Shown: piece by piece, positions 53,014-62,593 of the stretch
Position numbering within the stretch: position 1 is the stretch's first letter
Layout: each line of letters opens with the position of its first letter
Source of the DNA: BOG-932 sp965276835
GTDB taxonomy: Bacteria > Pseudomonadota > Alphaproteobacteria > BOG-932 > Roseiterribacteraceae
NCBI GenBank assembly: GCA_965276835.1
Contig: OZ255631.1
Span: forward strand, 2,542,001 to 2,606,000
DNA length: 64,000 nucleotides
Reading direction: 5' to 3'
Program-made: the position numbers and the translations under genes
Notes under the pieces: model-generated
The model's input: only the letters and a program-made list of their open reading frames with translations
What the model was told of the DNA's origin: nothing
The model's database searches: none

Positions 53014-54323
53014 TCAAGCCGACCCGGCGGGCGGTGACGATCTTTGCCGCGGGCCTGCCGCCCGCGCTGATCTTCGCCATCGTGGCGCCGCGACTGTGGC
53101 CGGTGTCGTTCGCCTACGGCGCGGCGGTCCTGATCGCCGTTGCGCTGGATGCGCTTGCCGCCTTGTCGGCCGACGACGTGACCCTGGAATGGACACTGCC
53201 CGACCGGTTGTATATCGGCGACCGCGGCGCACTCGACGGCACGCTTGCGGCAAAAACCCTGCGCCGGCCGACGCGATTCCAGATCCTGGCCGAGCAGACC
53301 GGATATCTGGACCCGCCGGAACCTTTCGACCTGCTGCTGGAGCCCGGACAGCCCGCGCGGTTCACCCTGCCGCTGGTGCCGCGCCGCCGGGGCAAGATTC
53401 GGGTCGAGCGACTGTGGGTCCGGTGGTGGAGCCCGCTGAAGCTGGTCGAGATCACCCGCCGCCGCCTGGTAGACAGGACGGTCGATGTCCTAGCCAATGT
53501 GCGCAGTGTGCAAAGCGCGGCGCTGCAGTTCTTCTCGCAAGAGGCGATCCTGGGCGTGAAGGTTCAGCGCGAGCGCGGCCAGGGCACGGAATTCGAGGCG
53601 CTGAGGGATTACCTGCCCGGCATGGACAGCCGCTTCATCGACTGGAAGCATTCCGCGCGCCACCGCAAGCTGGTCTGCAAGGAATTCGAGACCGAGCGCA
53701 ACCATCAGATCGTGATGGCGTTCGACACCGGATATCTGATGCGCGAGCCGGTGGATGGGCTGGCCCGGCTGGACCATGCGATCAATGCCGGCCTGCTGCT
53801 GGCCTGGATATCGCTGCGTGGCGGCGACCTGGTCGGCATCTATGGCTTCGATGCGGTGGTGCGCCATTATCTGCAGCCAATCCGCACCCTGCACAGCTTT
53901 GGCCGTATTCAGCAGGCGATCGCGCATCTGGATTACCGGTCCGAGGAAACCAACTTCACCCTGGCGCTGGCCGAACTCAACATCCGCCTGCGCCGGCGCG
54001 CGCTGGTCGTGCTGTTCACCGATTTCGTCGATACGACGACGGCGGAATTGCTGCTGGAAAGCCTACAGCGGATTTCCAACCGCCATGTCGTGCTGTTCGT
54101 CACGCTGCGCGATTCGGTGCTGCAGAACATCGTCGACGCCCCACCCGACCGGTTCGAGGATGTGACCAAGTCCGTCGTCGCCCACGATATGCTGCGCGAC
54201 CGGGAGATCGTGTTCGAACGGCTGGAGCGGCTGGGCATCCACTGCCTTGACGTATCGCCGACCGGCCTATCATCCGCACTGATCAATCGTTACCTGCAAA
54301 TCAAACAGCGCGGCCTAATATGA
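53010..54323 (+). CDS. DUF58-domain protein (VWA-like MoxR partner)
   Basis: 437 residues. Two N-terminal helices (about 9-50), a beta-rich middle part, then the DUF58 signature RDYLPGMDSRFIDWKHSARHRKLVCKEFE followed by a von Willebrand-A-like domain with VMAFDTGYLM, where the MIDAS motif is degenerate. Known as the usual partner of MoxR. Overlaps both neighbours by 4 nt. Confidence 0.92.
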   Translation: MIKPTRRAVTIFAAGLPPALIFAIVAPRLWPVSFAYGAAVLIAVALDALAALSADDVTLEWTLPDRLYIGDRGALDGTLAAKTLRRPTRFQILAEQTGYLDPPEPFDLLLEPGQPARFTLPLVPRRRGKIRVERLWVRWWSPLKLVEITRRRLVDRTVDVLANVRSVQSAALQFFSQEAILGVKVQRERGQGTEFEALRDYLPGMDSRFIDWKHSARHRKLVCKEFETERNHQIVMAFDTGYLMREPVDGLARLDHAINAGLLLAWISLRGGDLVGIYGFDAVVRHYLQPIRTLHSFGRIQQAIAHLDYRSEETNFTLALAELNIRLRRRALVVLFTDFVDTTTAELLLESLQRISNRHVVLFVTLRDSVLQNIVDAPPDRFEDVTKSVVAHDMLRDREIVFERLERLGIHCLDVSPTGLSSALINRYLQIKQRGLI

Positions 54324-55366
54324 CCGACGTCGCCGAAGACATTCCCGGCCTGGACGTCGCGCAACCCACGCACGCGCCGATCCTGAAAAGCAGCCAGTTC
54401 CGCGCGGCCCGTGAGGAGACCTGGCGGGAGCTTGAGGCGCTGGTCGCGCGCGTCGAAAAACGGGGCGTGCTGTCTTTGCCGGCGGAGGACCTGGAGCGGT
54501 TGCCCCTGCTTTATCGCTCCACCCTGTCGGCTCTGTCGGTGGCGCGCAGCATCGCGCTCGACCGCAACCTGCTGACCTATCTGGAGGCGCTGTCGCTGCG
54601 CGCCTATCTGGTGGTCTATGGCCCGCGTGTGCGCCAGATGCGCGGGTTGCTGCGGTTCCTGACAACCGACCTGCCGCGCGCCGTGCGCCAGGCGCGTTGG
54701 CATTTTCTGATCGCCTTCATCGCACTCGCCAGCGGCTGCATCGCCGGATACGTGCTGACCATGCATGACGAGGAGTGGTTCAACACCCTGGTTCCCGCCG
54801 GCCTTGCCGGTGGCCGCGGGCCGGACAGCACTGCTGCCGACCTGCGCAACGACGAACTGTTTGCGCCCTGGCCCGGGCCGGTGCAGTCCTTCGCGCTGAT
54901 GGCGAATTTCCTGTTCGATCATAATACGCTGGTCGGGCTGCTGATCTTCAGCCTGGGGATCGTAGCCGGCGTTCCGGCGCTGTTGCTGCTGGTCTATCAG
55001 GGACTGACGGTCGGCGCCTTCGTCGCGCTGCACGCCAATCGTGGCCTGACGGTCGACTGCCTGGGTTGGCTTTCGGTTCATGGCGTGACCGAACTCAGCG
55101 CGATCATGCTGTTCGGCGCCGCCGGCCTGGTACTCGCGGAAAAGATCCTGTTTCCCAACCGCATGCCGCGCCTGGAAAGCCTGGCCACCAGCGGGAAGCT
55201 GGCGACGCGGATCGCGGTCGGGGCGGTGATGATGCTGTTCGTCGCCGGCATATTGGAGGGCGGATTCCGCCAACTGGTCCAATCGACCGACTGGCGGTTT
55301 GCCATCGGCGGCGCCACCGGCGTGCTGTGGCTCGCCTATTTCACCCTGGCCGGGAGGCGCGCATGA
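54320..55366 (+). CDS. SpoIIM/DUF95-family membrane protein
   Basis: 348 residues. A cytosolic N-terminal part of about 110 residues is followed by five or six helices, with AFIALASGCIAGYVL, FSLGIVAGVPALLLLVYQGLTVGAF and WLSVHGVTELSAIMLFGAAGL, the conserved SpoIIM/DUF95 segments. In spore formers SpoIIM works with SpoIID and SpoIIP on septal peptidoglycan; here it belongs to a MoxR operon in a non-spore former, so the job must differ. Confidence 0.88.
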   Translation: MTDVAEDIPGLDVAQPTHAPILKSSQFRAAREETWRELEALVARVEKRGVLSLPAEDLERLPLLYRSTLSALSVARSIALDRNLLTYLEALSLRAYLVVYGPRVRQMRGLLRFLTTDLPRAVRQARWHFLIAFIALASGCIAGYVLTMHDEEWFNTLVPAGLAGGRGPDSTAADLRNDELFAPWPGPVQSFALMANFLFDHNTLVGLLIFSLGIVAGVPALLLLVYQGLTVGAFVALHANRGLTVDCLGWLSVHGVTELSAIMLFGAAGLVLAEKILFPNRMPRLESLATSGKLATRIAVGAVMMLFVAGILEGGFRQLVQSTDWRFAIGGATGVLWLAYFTLAGRRA

Positions 55367-56304
55367 GCGCGGAGGTGTCGCGGCATGAGAAGGCGTCGGT
55401 CTTTCTCGAGAACCGGACCGCCAGCCGGCGTCCGCTGAATATCACCACGCCGGAGGGCGTAACCCTGTCCTTCGGCCTGGCGGACCCGGGCGAGCGCGCC
55501 GCCGCCTTGGCAATCGACCTGATGATCTGGCTGGCGGCGACCATTCTGGTTTACGTGATCCTGGTGGTCGTGGTCCTGGGCGCGATCCGGCTGGGCGGGC
55601 AAGTCGGCCTGGCGGTCGGCCTGTCGATCATGCTGTTTCTCGGCTTCGTCATCCGCAACCTGTATTTCATTCATTTCGAACTGGCGTGGCAGGGGTCGAC
55701 GCCGGGCAAACGCGCCATCGGCATCCGTGTCGTCGACCGCAAGGGCGGCCCGCTGCAACCGCTGGCCGTCATCGCCCGCAACCTGACGCGGGAGATCGAG
55801 GTCTTCATGCCGCTTGGCATCATGATGTCCCTCGGAAGCAGCGTCGGCTTTTGGGGAAAATTGGCGCTGGGCGCCTGGATGCTGCTGTTTTCGGCCCTGC
55901 CCTTGTTCAACCGGGACCGGCTACGCGGCGGGGATATGATCGCGGGAACCGCCGTCGTCGCATTGCCGCGCCGGCTTCTGCTGGGCGATCTGGTCGACAG
56001 CGGCGTGAAGCATGTTTTCCTGGAAAAACACTTGGCGGCCTATGGCGCGTTCGAGCTGCAGATTCTCGAAGACATGCTGCGCCGTCCGGATGCACCGGAT
56101 GCCAAACAATTGCGCCGCGACGTCACCGACAGAATCTGCAAGAAAATCGGCTGGCCGACCAAGGTGCCCGATGCGGACACCGACCGTTTCCTGACCGATT
56201 TCTACGCCGCGCAGCGCGGCCATCTGGAACGCGAACAGCTTTACGGCAAGTTCCGGGCCGACAAGAACGCTGTGGTGGGATCGGCCAAGGCAGGGGATTA
56301 CTAG
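55363..56304 (+). CDS. RDD-family membrane protein
   Basis: 313 residues from ATG 55363 (ATGA overlap with the preceding gene). The RDD domain covers about 30-190: DPGERAAALAIDLMIWLA has the R and D, and QGSTPGKRAIGIRVVDRKGGPL is the second conserved block. A cytosolic tail of about 110 residues follows (EKHLAAYGAFELQILEDML). Last gene of the MoxR operon and convergent with the first paralogous membrane gene, sharing the bases CTAG. Confidence 0.88.
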   Translation: MSAEVSRHEKASVFLENRTASRRPLNITTPEGVTLSFGLADPGERAAALAIDLMIWLAATILVYVILVVVVLGAIRLGGQVGLAVGLSIMLFLGFVIRNLYFIHFELAWQGSTPGKRAIGIRVVDRKGGPLQPLAVIARNLTREIEVFMPLGIMMSLGSSVGFWGKLALGAWMLLFSALPLFNRDRLRGGDMIAGTAVVALPRRLLLGDLVDSGVKHVFLEKHLAAYGAFELQILEDMLRRPDAPDAKQLRRDVTDRICKKIGWPTKVPDADTDRFLTDFYAAQRGHLEREQLYGKFRADKNAVVGSAKAGDY

Positions 56305-57119
56305 TCGAAGACTGCGGATATTCGTTCGATGCCGAGGCCTTCCTTGGCGGCGCGCAGGTCGTGATAGATGACGACTGCGGTGATCGCCGAAAACGTGGTG
56401 TAGATGCCAAACAGCAGATATGCGGCGGCAAAGTAAGCTGCCACGCCGTAGCGGCTATAGAGGCCCGTCAGTCCGTGTTGTGTGATCAGGTAAAAGCCTG
56501 TCAACAAGACAAAAATCCCGAAAAGCTTCCAGCGGTGCCCGCGCGTCAGTTCGGCGCTTCGCTTCCAACTTCCCAACACACTGAGATTTTCGATGATGTT
56601 GATCGACGGCGCGACGAACCAGATCATCCCCACGAAGACGCTTGGCACGACGAGCAGAAAAAAGCCCAACGCGACCCATGGCCAGGGGGCCGTTTCCATC
56701 AGCATGCCGCCAACGGTGAGACCGACCGACGGCCCGACTCTGATCAGGGTTACCGGCAAAACACAGCGCAACGCTCGCCCGGCGGCAAAACGAGCGCGAA
56801 TGCTCTGTCCTTTCAACCGTTGCGACGCCGCCCAGACGATAATGATGTCGACGAAGCTGTGAATCAGGACGGCGGAAAACGCGGATAGTCTGAAATAACT
56901 TGCCCCGCGATAACTCATCCAAGGAAGCAGGCGGCGTATCGGAAACGCATAGTCCAACGCGGTCGCATACGAGAACGCATAACAAAGAAGGCTGATGCCC
57001 CCGATCAGCACCACGAACGGCAAGTACCAGCCAAAAACCGCGATGCTTTGCTGAAATATGCCGCCGACCGAGAAACCGGGCACTTCGGCCGATCCCCCCG
57101 ATTGCGCAACCGCTGTCAT
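56301..57119 (-). CDS. multi-pass membrane protein, paralogue A
   Basis: 272 residues with about six helices. It opens FSVGGIFQQSIAVFGWYLPFVVL, has a central LGSWKRSAELTRGHRWKLFGI and ends VVIYHDLRAAKEGLGIERISAVFD. All three features recur in the next gene upstream, so the two are tandem duplicates. The fold resembles the membrane domain found in DUF975/GDPD-like proteins; no activity known. Confidence 0.82.
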   Translation of the reverse strand: MTAVAQSGGSAEVPGFSVGGIFQQSIAVFGWYLPFVVLIGGISLLCYAFSYATALDYAFPIRRLLPWMSYRGASYFRLSAFSAVLIHSFVDIIIVWAASQRLKGQSIRARFAAGRALRCVLPVTLIRVGPSVGLTVGGMLMETAPWPWVALGFFLLVVPSVFVGMIWFVAPSINIIENLSVLGSWKRSAELTRGHRWKLFGIFVLLTGFYLITQHGLTGLYSRYGVAAYFAAAYLLFGIYTTFSAITAVVIYHDLRAAKEGLGIERISAVFD

Positions 57120-57143
57120 CGCGACGCCGAAATTGCCGCGGGA

Positions 57144-57929
57144 TCAATCGAAGACAGCGGCGATCCTGTCGGTGTCGATGCCTTCCTTGGCGACGCGCAG
57201 GTCGTGATACAGCACCAGGGCGATAATCGAGCCCACCGCGAAAACCACTGTCTGGGTCAGATACTCGCCCACCGTAAACGCGACCCGATTATGCGCCGCA
57301 AGAAACACCCCGTTCGCGACGGCACTGATAATTCCACCGACCAGTGCGACCAGGAAAGCCATTCCGAAAATCTTCCAGCGGTTGCCTTTGGTCAGTTGCG
57401 CGCTCCGGCGAAGGCTGGCTAACGGTCCCTGTCTTTCAACCACGCAAGCGGGGAGCGCGACGTACCACATCGTATAAAGGATGATTCCAGGCACGATCAG
57501 CAGCAACGACGCCGCGAAAATGCCCAAGCCCAACACGATAGACATGCCCAAGACTGGGAAAAAGCGCGCCAATCCCCGCCGCAGCGATCCCAGAACTTCG
57601 ACCGGTTGGCCGCGCATAGCTTGAAACACGGCGGAGATCAGCGCCGCACGGCCTAGGGTGGCGACAAAAAAGCCCAGTCCAACCGATATGGCCGCGGACC
57701 TTCCGAATCCCTTCATCGCATTGATCGCCGCGGTTGGATCGCCTGGCCGAGCGAGCGTCATCTGCGCCTGCCCCCAGTAGAGGAAAATATAAGGGCTGGT
57801 GCAAATCGCGCCGAGGACGAGAAACGGAACCAAATTCCGGCCGAACACAGCAAAACTGCGTTCGATGATATTGCCGATCGAAAAGCCGGAACTGGTGTCG
57901 AAGGCCGCGCCGTTCGGAATGTCGGTCAT
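57144..57929 (-). CDS. multi-pass membrane protein, paralogue B
   Basis: 261 residues from ATG 57929. It opens FSIGNIIERSFAVFGRNLVPFLVL, has LASLRRSAQLTKGNRWKIFGM and ends VLYHDLRVAKEGIDTDRIAAVFD, mirroring paralogue A, with which it forms a likely two-gene operon 24 nt apart. The shared cytosolic end YHDLR-x-AKEG suggests a conserved contact. Function unknown; its position beside the MoxR operon may be meaningful. Confidence 0.82.
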   Translation of the reverse strand: MTDIPNGAAFDTSSGFSIGNIIERSFAVFGRNLVPFLVLGAICTSPYIFLYWGQAQMTLARPGDPTAAINAMKGFGRSAAISVGLGFFVATLGRAALISAVFQAMRGQPVEVLGSLRRGLARFFPVLGMSIVLGLGIFAASLLLIVPGIILYTMWYVALPACVVERQGPLASLRRSAQLTKGNRWKIFGMAFLVALVGGIISAVANGVFLAAHNRVAFTVGEYLTQTVVFAVGSIIALVLYHDLRVAKEGIDTDRIAAVFD

Positions 57930-58042
57930 CGGCGTACTTCTCCCTTTACAAGCAGGTCCTTCGATTACGGACGTTCGCCGACCGTAACAGTTAGCGAAAT
58001 CGTACGGGGGGTTTGACGAATTGCCAATCGAAATCAGCCGGG

Positions 58043-59191
58043 TCAGTCGCCCAGGGGATAACGCCGGCTGATCTTTACGTCGCGGTGGATCAGCGTGCTG
58101 ATCAGCAAACCGAACCCCATCATCACCGCCAGCATCGAGGTGCCGCCATATGAGATCAGCGGCAACGGCACGCCGACGACCGGGATCAGGCCCATCACCA
58201 TCGCCATGTTGATGAAGACATACAGGAACAGGTTGACGCTGAGGCCGATCGCCAGCATCCGCCCGAACTGGTTGCGGCTGCGCAAGCCAACGATAAAGCC
58301 GTAATAGGACACGATCGCAAACAGGGCGAGCAGCACCACCCCACCCCATAGGCCCCATTCCTCCGCCAGCAGCGGAAAGATGAAATCTGTCTGCTTTTCC
58401 GGCAGGAAATTCAGATGGCTTTGCGTGCCGTTCAGGAAGCCCTTGCCGAACAGGCCACCCGAACCCAGCGCTATGCGCGACTGGGTGATGTGATAGCCGG
58501 CGCCCAGCGGGTCGACCGACGGGTCCAGAAAGGTCATGACCCGGCGCTTTTGGTAGCCGTGCATCGACCGCCACAGGATCGGCGCCGCCGCCGCGCCCAC
58601 CGCTGCCACCACGCCGTAGAGCCAGGTCCGGATGCCGCCGACATAAAGCAACGCCGCCCCTGCCATCATCAGCATGATCGCGGTGCCGAGATTGGGCTGC
58701 AGCAACACGAAGGCCGTCGGCGCCAGGATCATCGTCACGGGCACGATCAGCGTGCGGAACCGCTGGACGTTCTCCGTCATCTGCCCATGGAAATAGCGCG
58801 CCAGCGCCATCACCAGGGCGATCTTCATCAGCTCCGAAGGCTGAATCTGGACGAAACCCAGATTGATCCAGCGCTGGGCGCCGAACGCGCCGACCTTGCC
58901 GGCGACCTCAACACCCGCCAGCAGCGCCAGCATCACCGCATAGGTCGGATAGGCCAGCCGGAACCACACCCTGATATCGACCAGCGCGAACGCCAGCATG
59001 ACCACGACCGACAGGGCAAAGCGGATCAGATGCGGCTTGGTCCAGGGCATGAAGCTGCCGTTCGCGGCCGAATAGAGCGCGCCGCCACCGATCAGGCCCA
59101 GGGCGATCACCATCAGGATGAAGATCCAGGGCAGCATCCTGATCTTGCCACCGAGTTTCGGCTCCGGCTGATCGAAAGTGACGTTTGCCAT
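58043..59191 (-). CDS. rodA: rod-shape peptidoglycan polymerase RodA (SEDS)
   Basis: 382 residues with ten helices. The long periplasmic loop near residues 235-275 has HITQSRIALGSGGLFGKG and FLPEKQTDFIF, conserved in SEDS glycosyltransferases. It polymerises glycan strands from lipid II together with PBP2. It lies 13 nt after mrdA, the last gene of the rod-shape cluster. Confidence 0.96.
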   Translation of the reverse strand: MANVTFDQPEPKLGGKIRMLPWIFILMVIALGLIGGGALYSAANGSFMPWTKPHLIRFALSVVVMLAFALVDIRVWFRLAYPTYAVMLALLAGVEVAGKVGAFGAQRWINLGFVQIQPSELMKIALVMALARYFHGQMTENVQRFRTLIVPVTMILAPTAFVLLQPNLGTAIMLMMAGAALLYVGGIRTWLYGVVAAVGAAAAPILWRSMHGYQKRRVMTFLDPSVDPLGAGYHITQSRIALGSGGLFGKGFLNGTQSHLNFLPEKQTDFIFPLLAEEWGLWGGVVLLALFAIVSYYGFIVGLRSRNQFGRMLAIGLSVNLFLYVFINMAMVMGLIPVVGVPLPLISYGGTSMLAVMMGFGLLISTLIHRDVKISRRYPLGD

Positions 59192-59204
59192 CAGATGGGT
59201 GCCA

Positions 59205-61082
59205 TCAGACGCGCTTTGTCGGGAGTTCGGCGGACATGTTGAGCCGGGCCGGGTCGCGCTGCTGGGTCAGCAGCAGCAGGTCATGCGCCACCGGCCCGGC
59301 CGCTTGTGCGCCGAACTTGCCGGAATGTTCGACCAGGACCGAACAAACATAACGCGGGTTGTCGAGCGGCGCGTAGCCGACGAACCAGGCATGGTTCTTC
59401 AACTTCCAGGGCAGCGCATCGTCGACCTTGGCGATCTGCCCGCTGTCGCGTTCCGCGATGGTATAAGCGTGGACCTGGGCGGTGCCGGTCTTGCCCGCCA
59501 TCTGCATGCCGGGCTCCTTGATCTGGATGGCCTTGCCGGTGCCGTGGTCGGTCGCCGCCCGCATGCCGGCCAGCACCGCCTCCAGATGTTCGGGATTGAT
59601 ATTCAGCTTGGGCCACTCGCCCCGCACCGTTTCTTCCGTGCCGATGGTTTTGGCGACATGAGGCACGACCACCCGGCCTGTCGCCAGACGCGCCACCATG
59701 GTCGCGATCTGCAGCGGCGTGGCCGCGACCTGGCCTTGGCCGATGGCGCAGGAAATCGTCTCGCCGGCATACCAAGGCTCGCCGGTATGCGCCTTTTTCC
59801 ACGCCGTGGACGGCACGGTGCCGGCGTGCTCGCCCGGGATATCCAGCCCGGTCTTGAGTCCCAAACCAAGTTCGTTGGCGACCTTGGCGATCGTATCGAT
59901 GCCGGTGCGGTTGCCGACGTCATAGAAATAGACGTCGCAGGATTGGGCGATACCCTCGGTCAGGTTCAACGTGCCGTGGCCGCCGTTCTTATAGGCGTCG
60001 CAATAGAAGGTGTGGTCGCCCAGCTGAAAGGTGCCGTTACAGGTGACCGAATGGTCGGGCGTGATCGTGCCGCTGGAGAGCCCCGCCAACGCCACCGCCA
60101 GCTTGAAGGTCGAGCCCGGCGGATATTGCCCGGCGATCGCCTTGTCGATCAGCGGCGTGGTTTCGTCGTCGAGCAATGCCTTCCACACATCGGTTGGAAT
60201 GCCCTTGGAAAAAACATTCGGGTCGTAGCCGGGCGCCGATGCCAGGGCGTAGATGGCGCCGGTTTGCGCGTCCATGATCACCGCGGCGGCGCTGCGTTCC
60301 TGCAGCAGGCGCTTATGCGCGGCGAGCTGCAGTTCGGAATCGATTGTCAGCGTAACCTTCTGGCCGCGTTCGCCGGCGTCGCGCGACAGCTCGCGGATGG
60401 TGCGGCCATAGGCGTTGACCTCCATCTCGCTGGTGCCGGCGGTACCGCGCAAATCCTCGTCGCGGGATTTTTCCACGCCGCTTTTTCCGATCTTGAAGCC
60501 CGGCAGCGCCAGAACCGGATTGTCGTCGTCCAGCTCGCTTTCGCTGACCGCGCCGACATAGCCGATCAGATGCGAAGCCTCGTCCGACAAGGGGTAGGAA
60601 CGCACCTCTCCCACGTCGATGATCACGCCTGGAAGATCGGGCGCGTTGACCTCGATCATCGACACCTGATCCCAGGTCAGGTTCTCGCGGATGGTCGCCG
60701 GCACAAACCGGCGATGCCGCGCGATATCCCGCCGGATGCGCTCGATCTCGCTGGGCGCCAGCTGAATGATGCCGGACAGTACACCCAGCGTGCGGTCGAT
60801 ATCCTTTGTCTGCTCCGACACGATCAGGGCGCGGAAATTCTGGTCGTTATTGGCGACGACCACGCCCGTGCGATCGACGATCAGCCCGCGCGATGGGGCC
60901 AGCAGCCGCATGGAGATACGATTGTCGTCTGCCAGCATGCGGTAACGGGAGGATTCGACGACCTGCAGGTAATACATGCGGCCGACCAAGGTCGCGATCA
61001 TGCCGGCCTGCAATCCGCCGACCACCAGCGAACGCCGCGTCAGCGTCCGGTACCGCTCCATGTCGCCGCGCTCGATCGCCAT
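59205..61082 (-). CDS. mrdA: penicillin-binding protein 2 (transpeptidase)
   Basis: 625 residues. One N-terminal helix (about 17-38), a dimerisation/pedestal region, and a transpeptidase domain with S324-x-x-K327 (PPGSTFKL), S381-C-D and K531-TGT. It cross-links the new side-wall peptidoglycan as RodA's partner. The motif set is complete, so it should be active and beta-lactam sensitive. 13 nt after mreD. Confidence 0.96.
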   Translation of the reverse strand: MAIERGDMERYRTLTRRSLVVGGLQAGMIATLVGRMYYLQVVESSRYRMLADDNRISMRLLAPSRGLIVDRTGVVVANNDQNFRALIVSEQTKDIDRTLGVLSGIIQLAPSEIERIRRDIARHRRFVPATIRENLTWDQVSMIEVNAPDLPGVIIDVGEVRSYPLSDEASHLIGYVGAVSESELDDDNPVLALPGFKIGKSGVEKSRDEDLRGTAGTSEMEVNAYGRTIRELSRDAGERGQKVTLTIDSELQLAAHKRLLQERSAAAVIMDAQTGAIYALASAPGYDPNVFSKGIPTDVWKALLDDETTPLIDKAIAGQYPPGSTFKLAVALAGLSSGTITPDHSVTCNGTFQLGDHTFYCDAYKNGGHGTLNLTEGIAQSCDVYFYDVGNRTGIDTIAKVANELGLGLKTGLDIPGEHAGTVPSTAWKKAHTGEPWYAGETISCAIGQGQVAATPLQIATMVARLATGRVVVPHVAKTIGTEETVRGEWPKLNINPEHLEAVLAGMRAATDHGTGKAIQIKEPGMQMAGKTGTAQVHAYTIAERDSGQIAKVDDALPWKLKNHAWFVGYAPLDNPRYVCSVLVEHSGKFGAQAAGPVAHDLLLLTQQRDPARLNMSAELPTKRV

Positions 61083-61095
61083 CCGGGCCCGCCGC

Positions 61096-61626
61096 CTACT
61101 GTGTGACGGGAAGGGTGCGGTGGGTCGGAATCAGCACGACCCAGGCCACCACGGGGAAGAGGACAAAACCCAGCACCATGCGCGCCAGCGCGCCCAGCGG
61201 CGGCACGAAGTGGAATGTGAAGAGCGCATAGAGCAGCCAATCGATGACCGCCGCCCCCGCAACGACGGGGGCGAAGGCCGCCCACATCAGGAAGAACGGC
61301 CGCTTTGCCAGAAATCGCTGTTGCCCGCGCATGATCCATTGGACCAACACCATGGTCAGCGCCCCGGTGCCGATCGGTGCGCCGGTCAGCAGATCCTGGA
61401 AAAGCCCCAACAGGAAAGCGACGACCGGCGGCATCAAGTCGGGCCGCACCAGCGACCAGTAAAAGACCGAGATCAACAACAGCGGCGGCGCGAGAATGCC
61501 CCATTGCGGCAGACCGACCGGCAAAACCGCCACGATGCACAGCACAAAGGAAACCAGCACCGGCAATAGTTTGCGCGCGTTTTGCTCCAGCCGGTGAAAC
61601 GCCGTGAGACGATGGGCTGCGACCAT
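61096..61626 (-). CDS. mreD: rod-shape protein MreD
   Basis: 176 residues with five or six helices; PPLLLISVFYWSLVRPDLMPP and FLLGLFQDLLTGAPIGTGAL are typical of MreD. It links MreC to the elongation complex in the inner membrane. It starts 3 nt after the stop of mreC. Confidence 0.93.
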   Translation of the reverse strand: MVAAHRLTAFHRLEQNARKLLPVLVSFVLCIVAVLPVGLPQWGILAPPLLLISVFYWSLVRPDLMPPVVAFLLGLFQDLLTGAPIGTGALTMVLVQWIMRGQQRFLAKRPFFLMWAAFAPVVAGAAVIDWLLYALFTFHFVPPLGALARMVLGFVLFPVVAWVVLIPTHRTLPVTQ

Positions 61627-61629
61627 AGC

Positions 61630-62526
61630 TTACGGCGTCCCGAAGAAGCCGCGGCTTTCGGCCGGCGCGATCTCAGGGGTCAGGGTCGATTGGGCAACAT
61701 TGTCGACCAACTCGACATATTCCAGCCGGTCCAGATCCGCGATCGGCTCGACGCGGATTTCGCCGTTATCCACGCTGGCGACCCGGCCAACCGCAAGACC
61801 GGTCGGAAACACGCCGTCATGCCCGGCGGTGACCAGCCGGTCGCCGACATTCACCGTCGCCGCCTTGGGCAGATACATCAGATAGGGCTGCGCGGTGTTG
61901 TCGCCCGCCAGGATCGCATGGGCGCGCGTCGTCTCCAGGATCACCGGTATGCGGGAATTGAGATCCGTGATCAGCAGCACGCGCGCCGACCAGGCGCCGA
62001 CTTCGGTAATCCGCCCGACGAGGCCCGCGCCGGCCATCGCTGCCTGGCCCTTGCCCAGCCCGTCATGCGCGCCGCCGGCGACCAGCACGCTGCGCACATA
62101 GATGCCGCCCGGCTCCGCGATAATCGGTTCGGTGCGCAGGATCGGGGGCGCCGAGGCGGGCAGTTTCAACATTTCGCGCAGCACGCTGCTCTGCGCCTCA
62201 AGCTTCAACGCGGCCGCCTGCCATTGTTTCAGATTGGCGTTTTCCTCACGCAGGCGGGCATTGTCCTCGGCCAGATTGAGAAGGCCTTGGGAGACAGCGG
62301 CGTAATTTCTGATTTTCGCGACCGGTTGCTGGATCACCGCCAGCAGCGGAGCGATCCCATCGGCCGTCTGCGTGCGGAACCGGTCCATCATCGCCGGATC
62401 GATGCGCCCCATCACCAGCAGCGCGACAGCGGCGAACGTCAGAACGACCGAGGTGAATCGGTCGCCAAGCGTTCGCAGCGGAGTCGCTGCCGGTGTGAAT
62501 GCGGTTCGTTGCGCCACGCGGGGCAT
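61630..62526 (-). CDS. mreC: rod-shape protein MreC
   Basis: 298 residues: one membrane helix (about 27-42), a periplasmic coiled coil (about 85-110; LAEDNARLREENANLKQWQ) and two beta domains. It scaffolds PBP2 and RodA in the periplasm and activates them. It follows mreB after about 67 bp. Confidence 0.94.
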   Translation of the reverse strand: MPRVAQRTAFTPAATPLRTLGDRFTSVVLTFAAVALLVMGRIDPAMMDRFRTQTADGIAPLLAVIQQPVAKIRNYAAVSQGLLNLAEDNARLREENANLKQWQAAALKLEAQSSVLREMLKLPASAPPILRTEPIIAEPGGIYVRSVLVAGGAHDGLGKGQAAMAGAGLVGRITEVGAWSARVLLITDLNSRIPVILETTRAHAILAGDNTAQPYLMYLPKAATVNVGDRLVTAGHDGVFPTGLAVGRVASVDNGEIRVEPIADLDRLEYVELVDNVAQSTLTPEIAPAESRGFFGTP

Positions 62527-62593
62527 CCCCTCGTTTCTAGGGGCCCGATCTCGACCGGGCCGCGCACATCATAGCGAAAAGCCGCCCTTGGCC

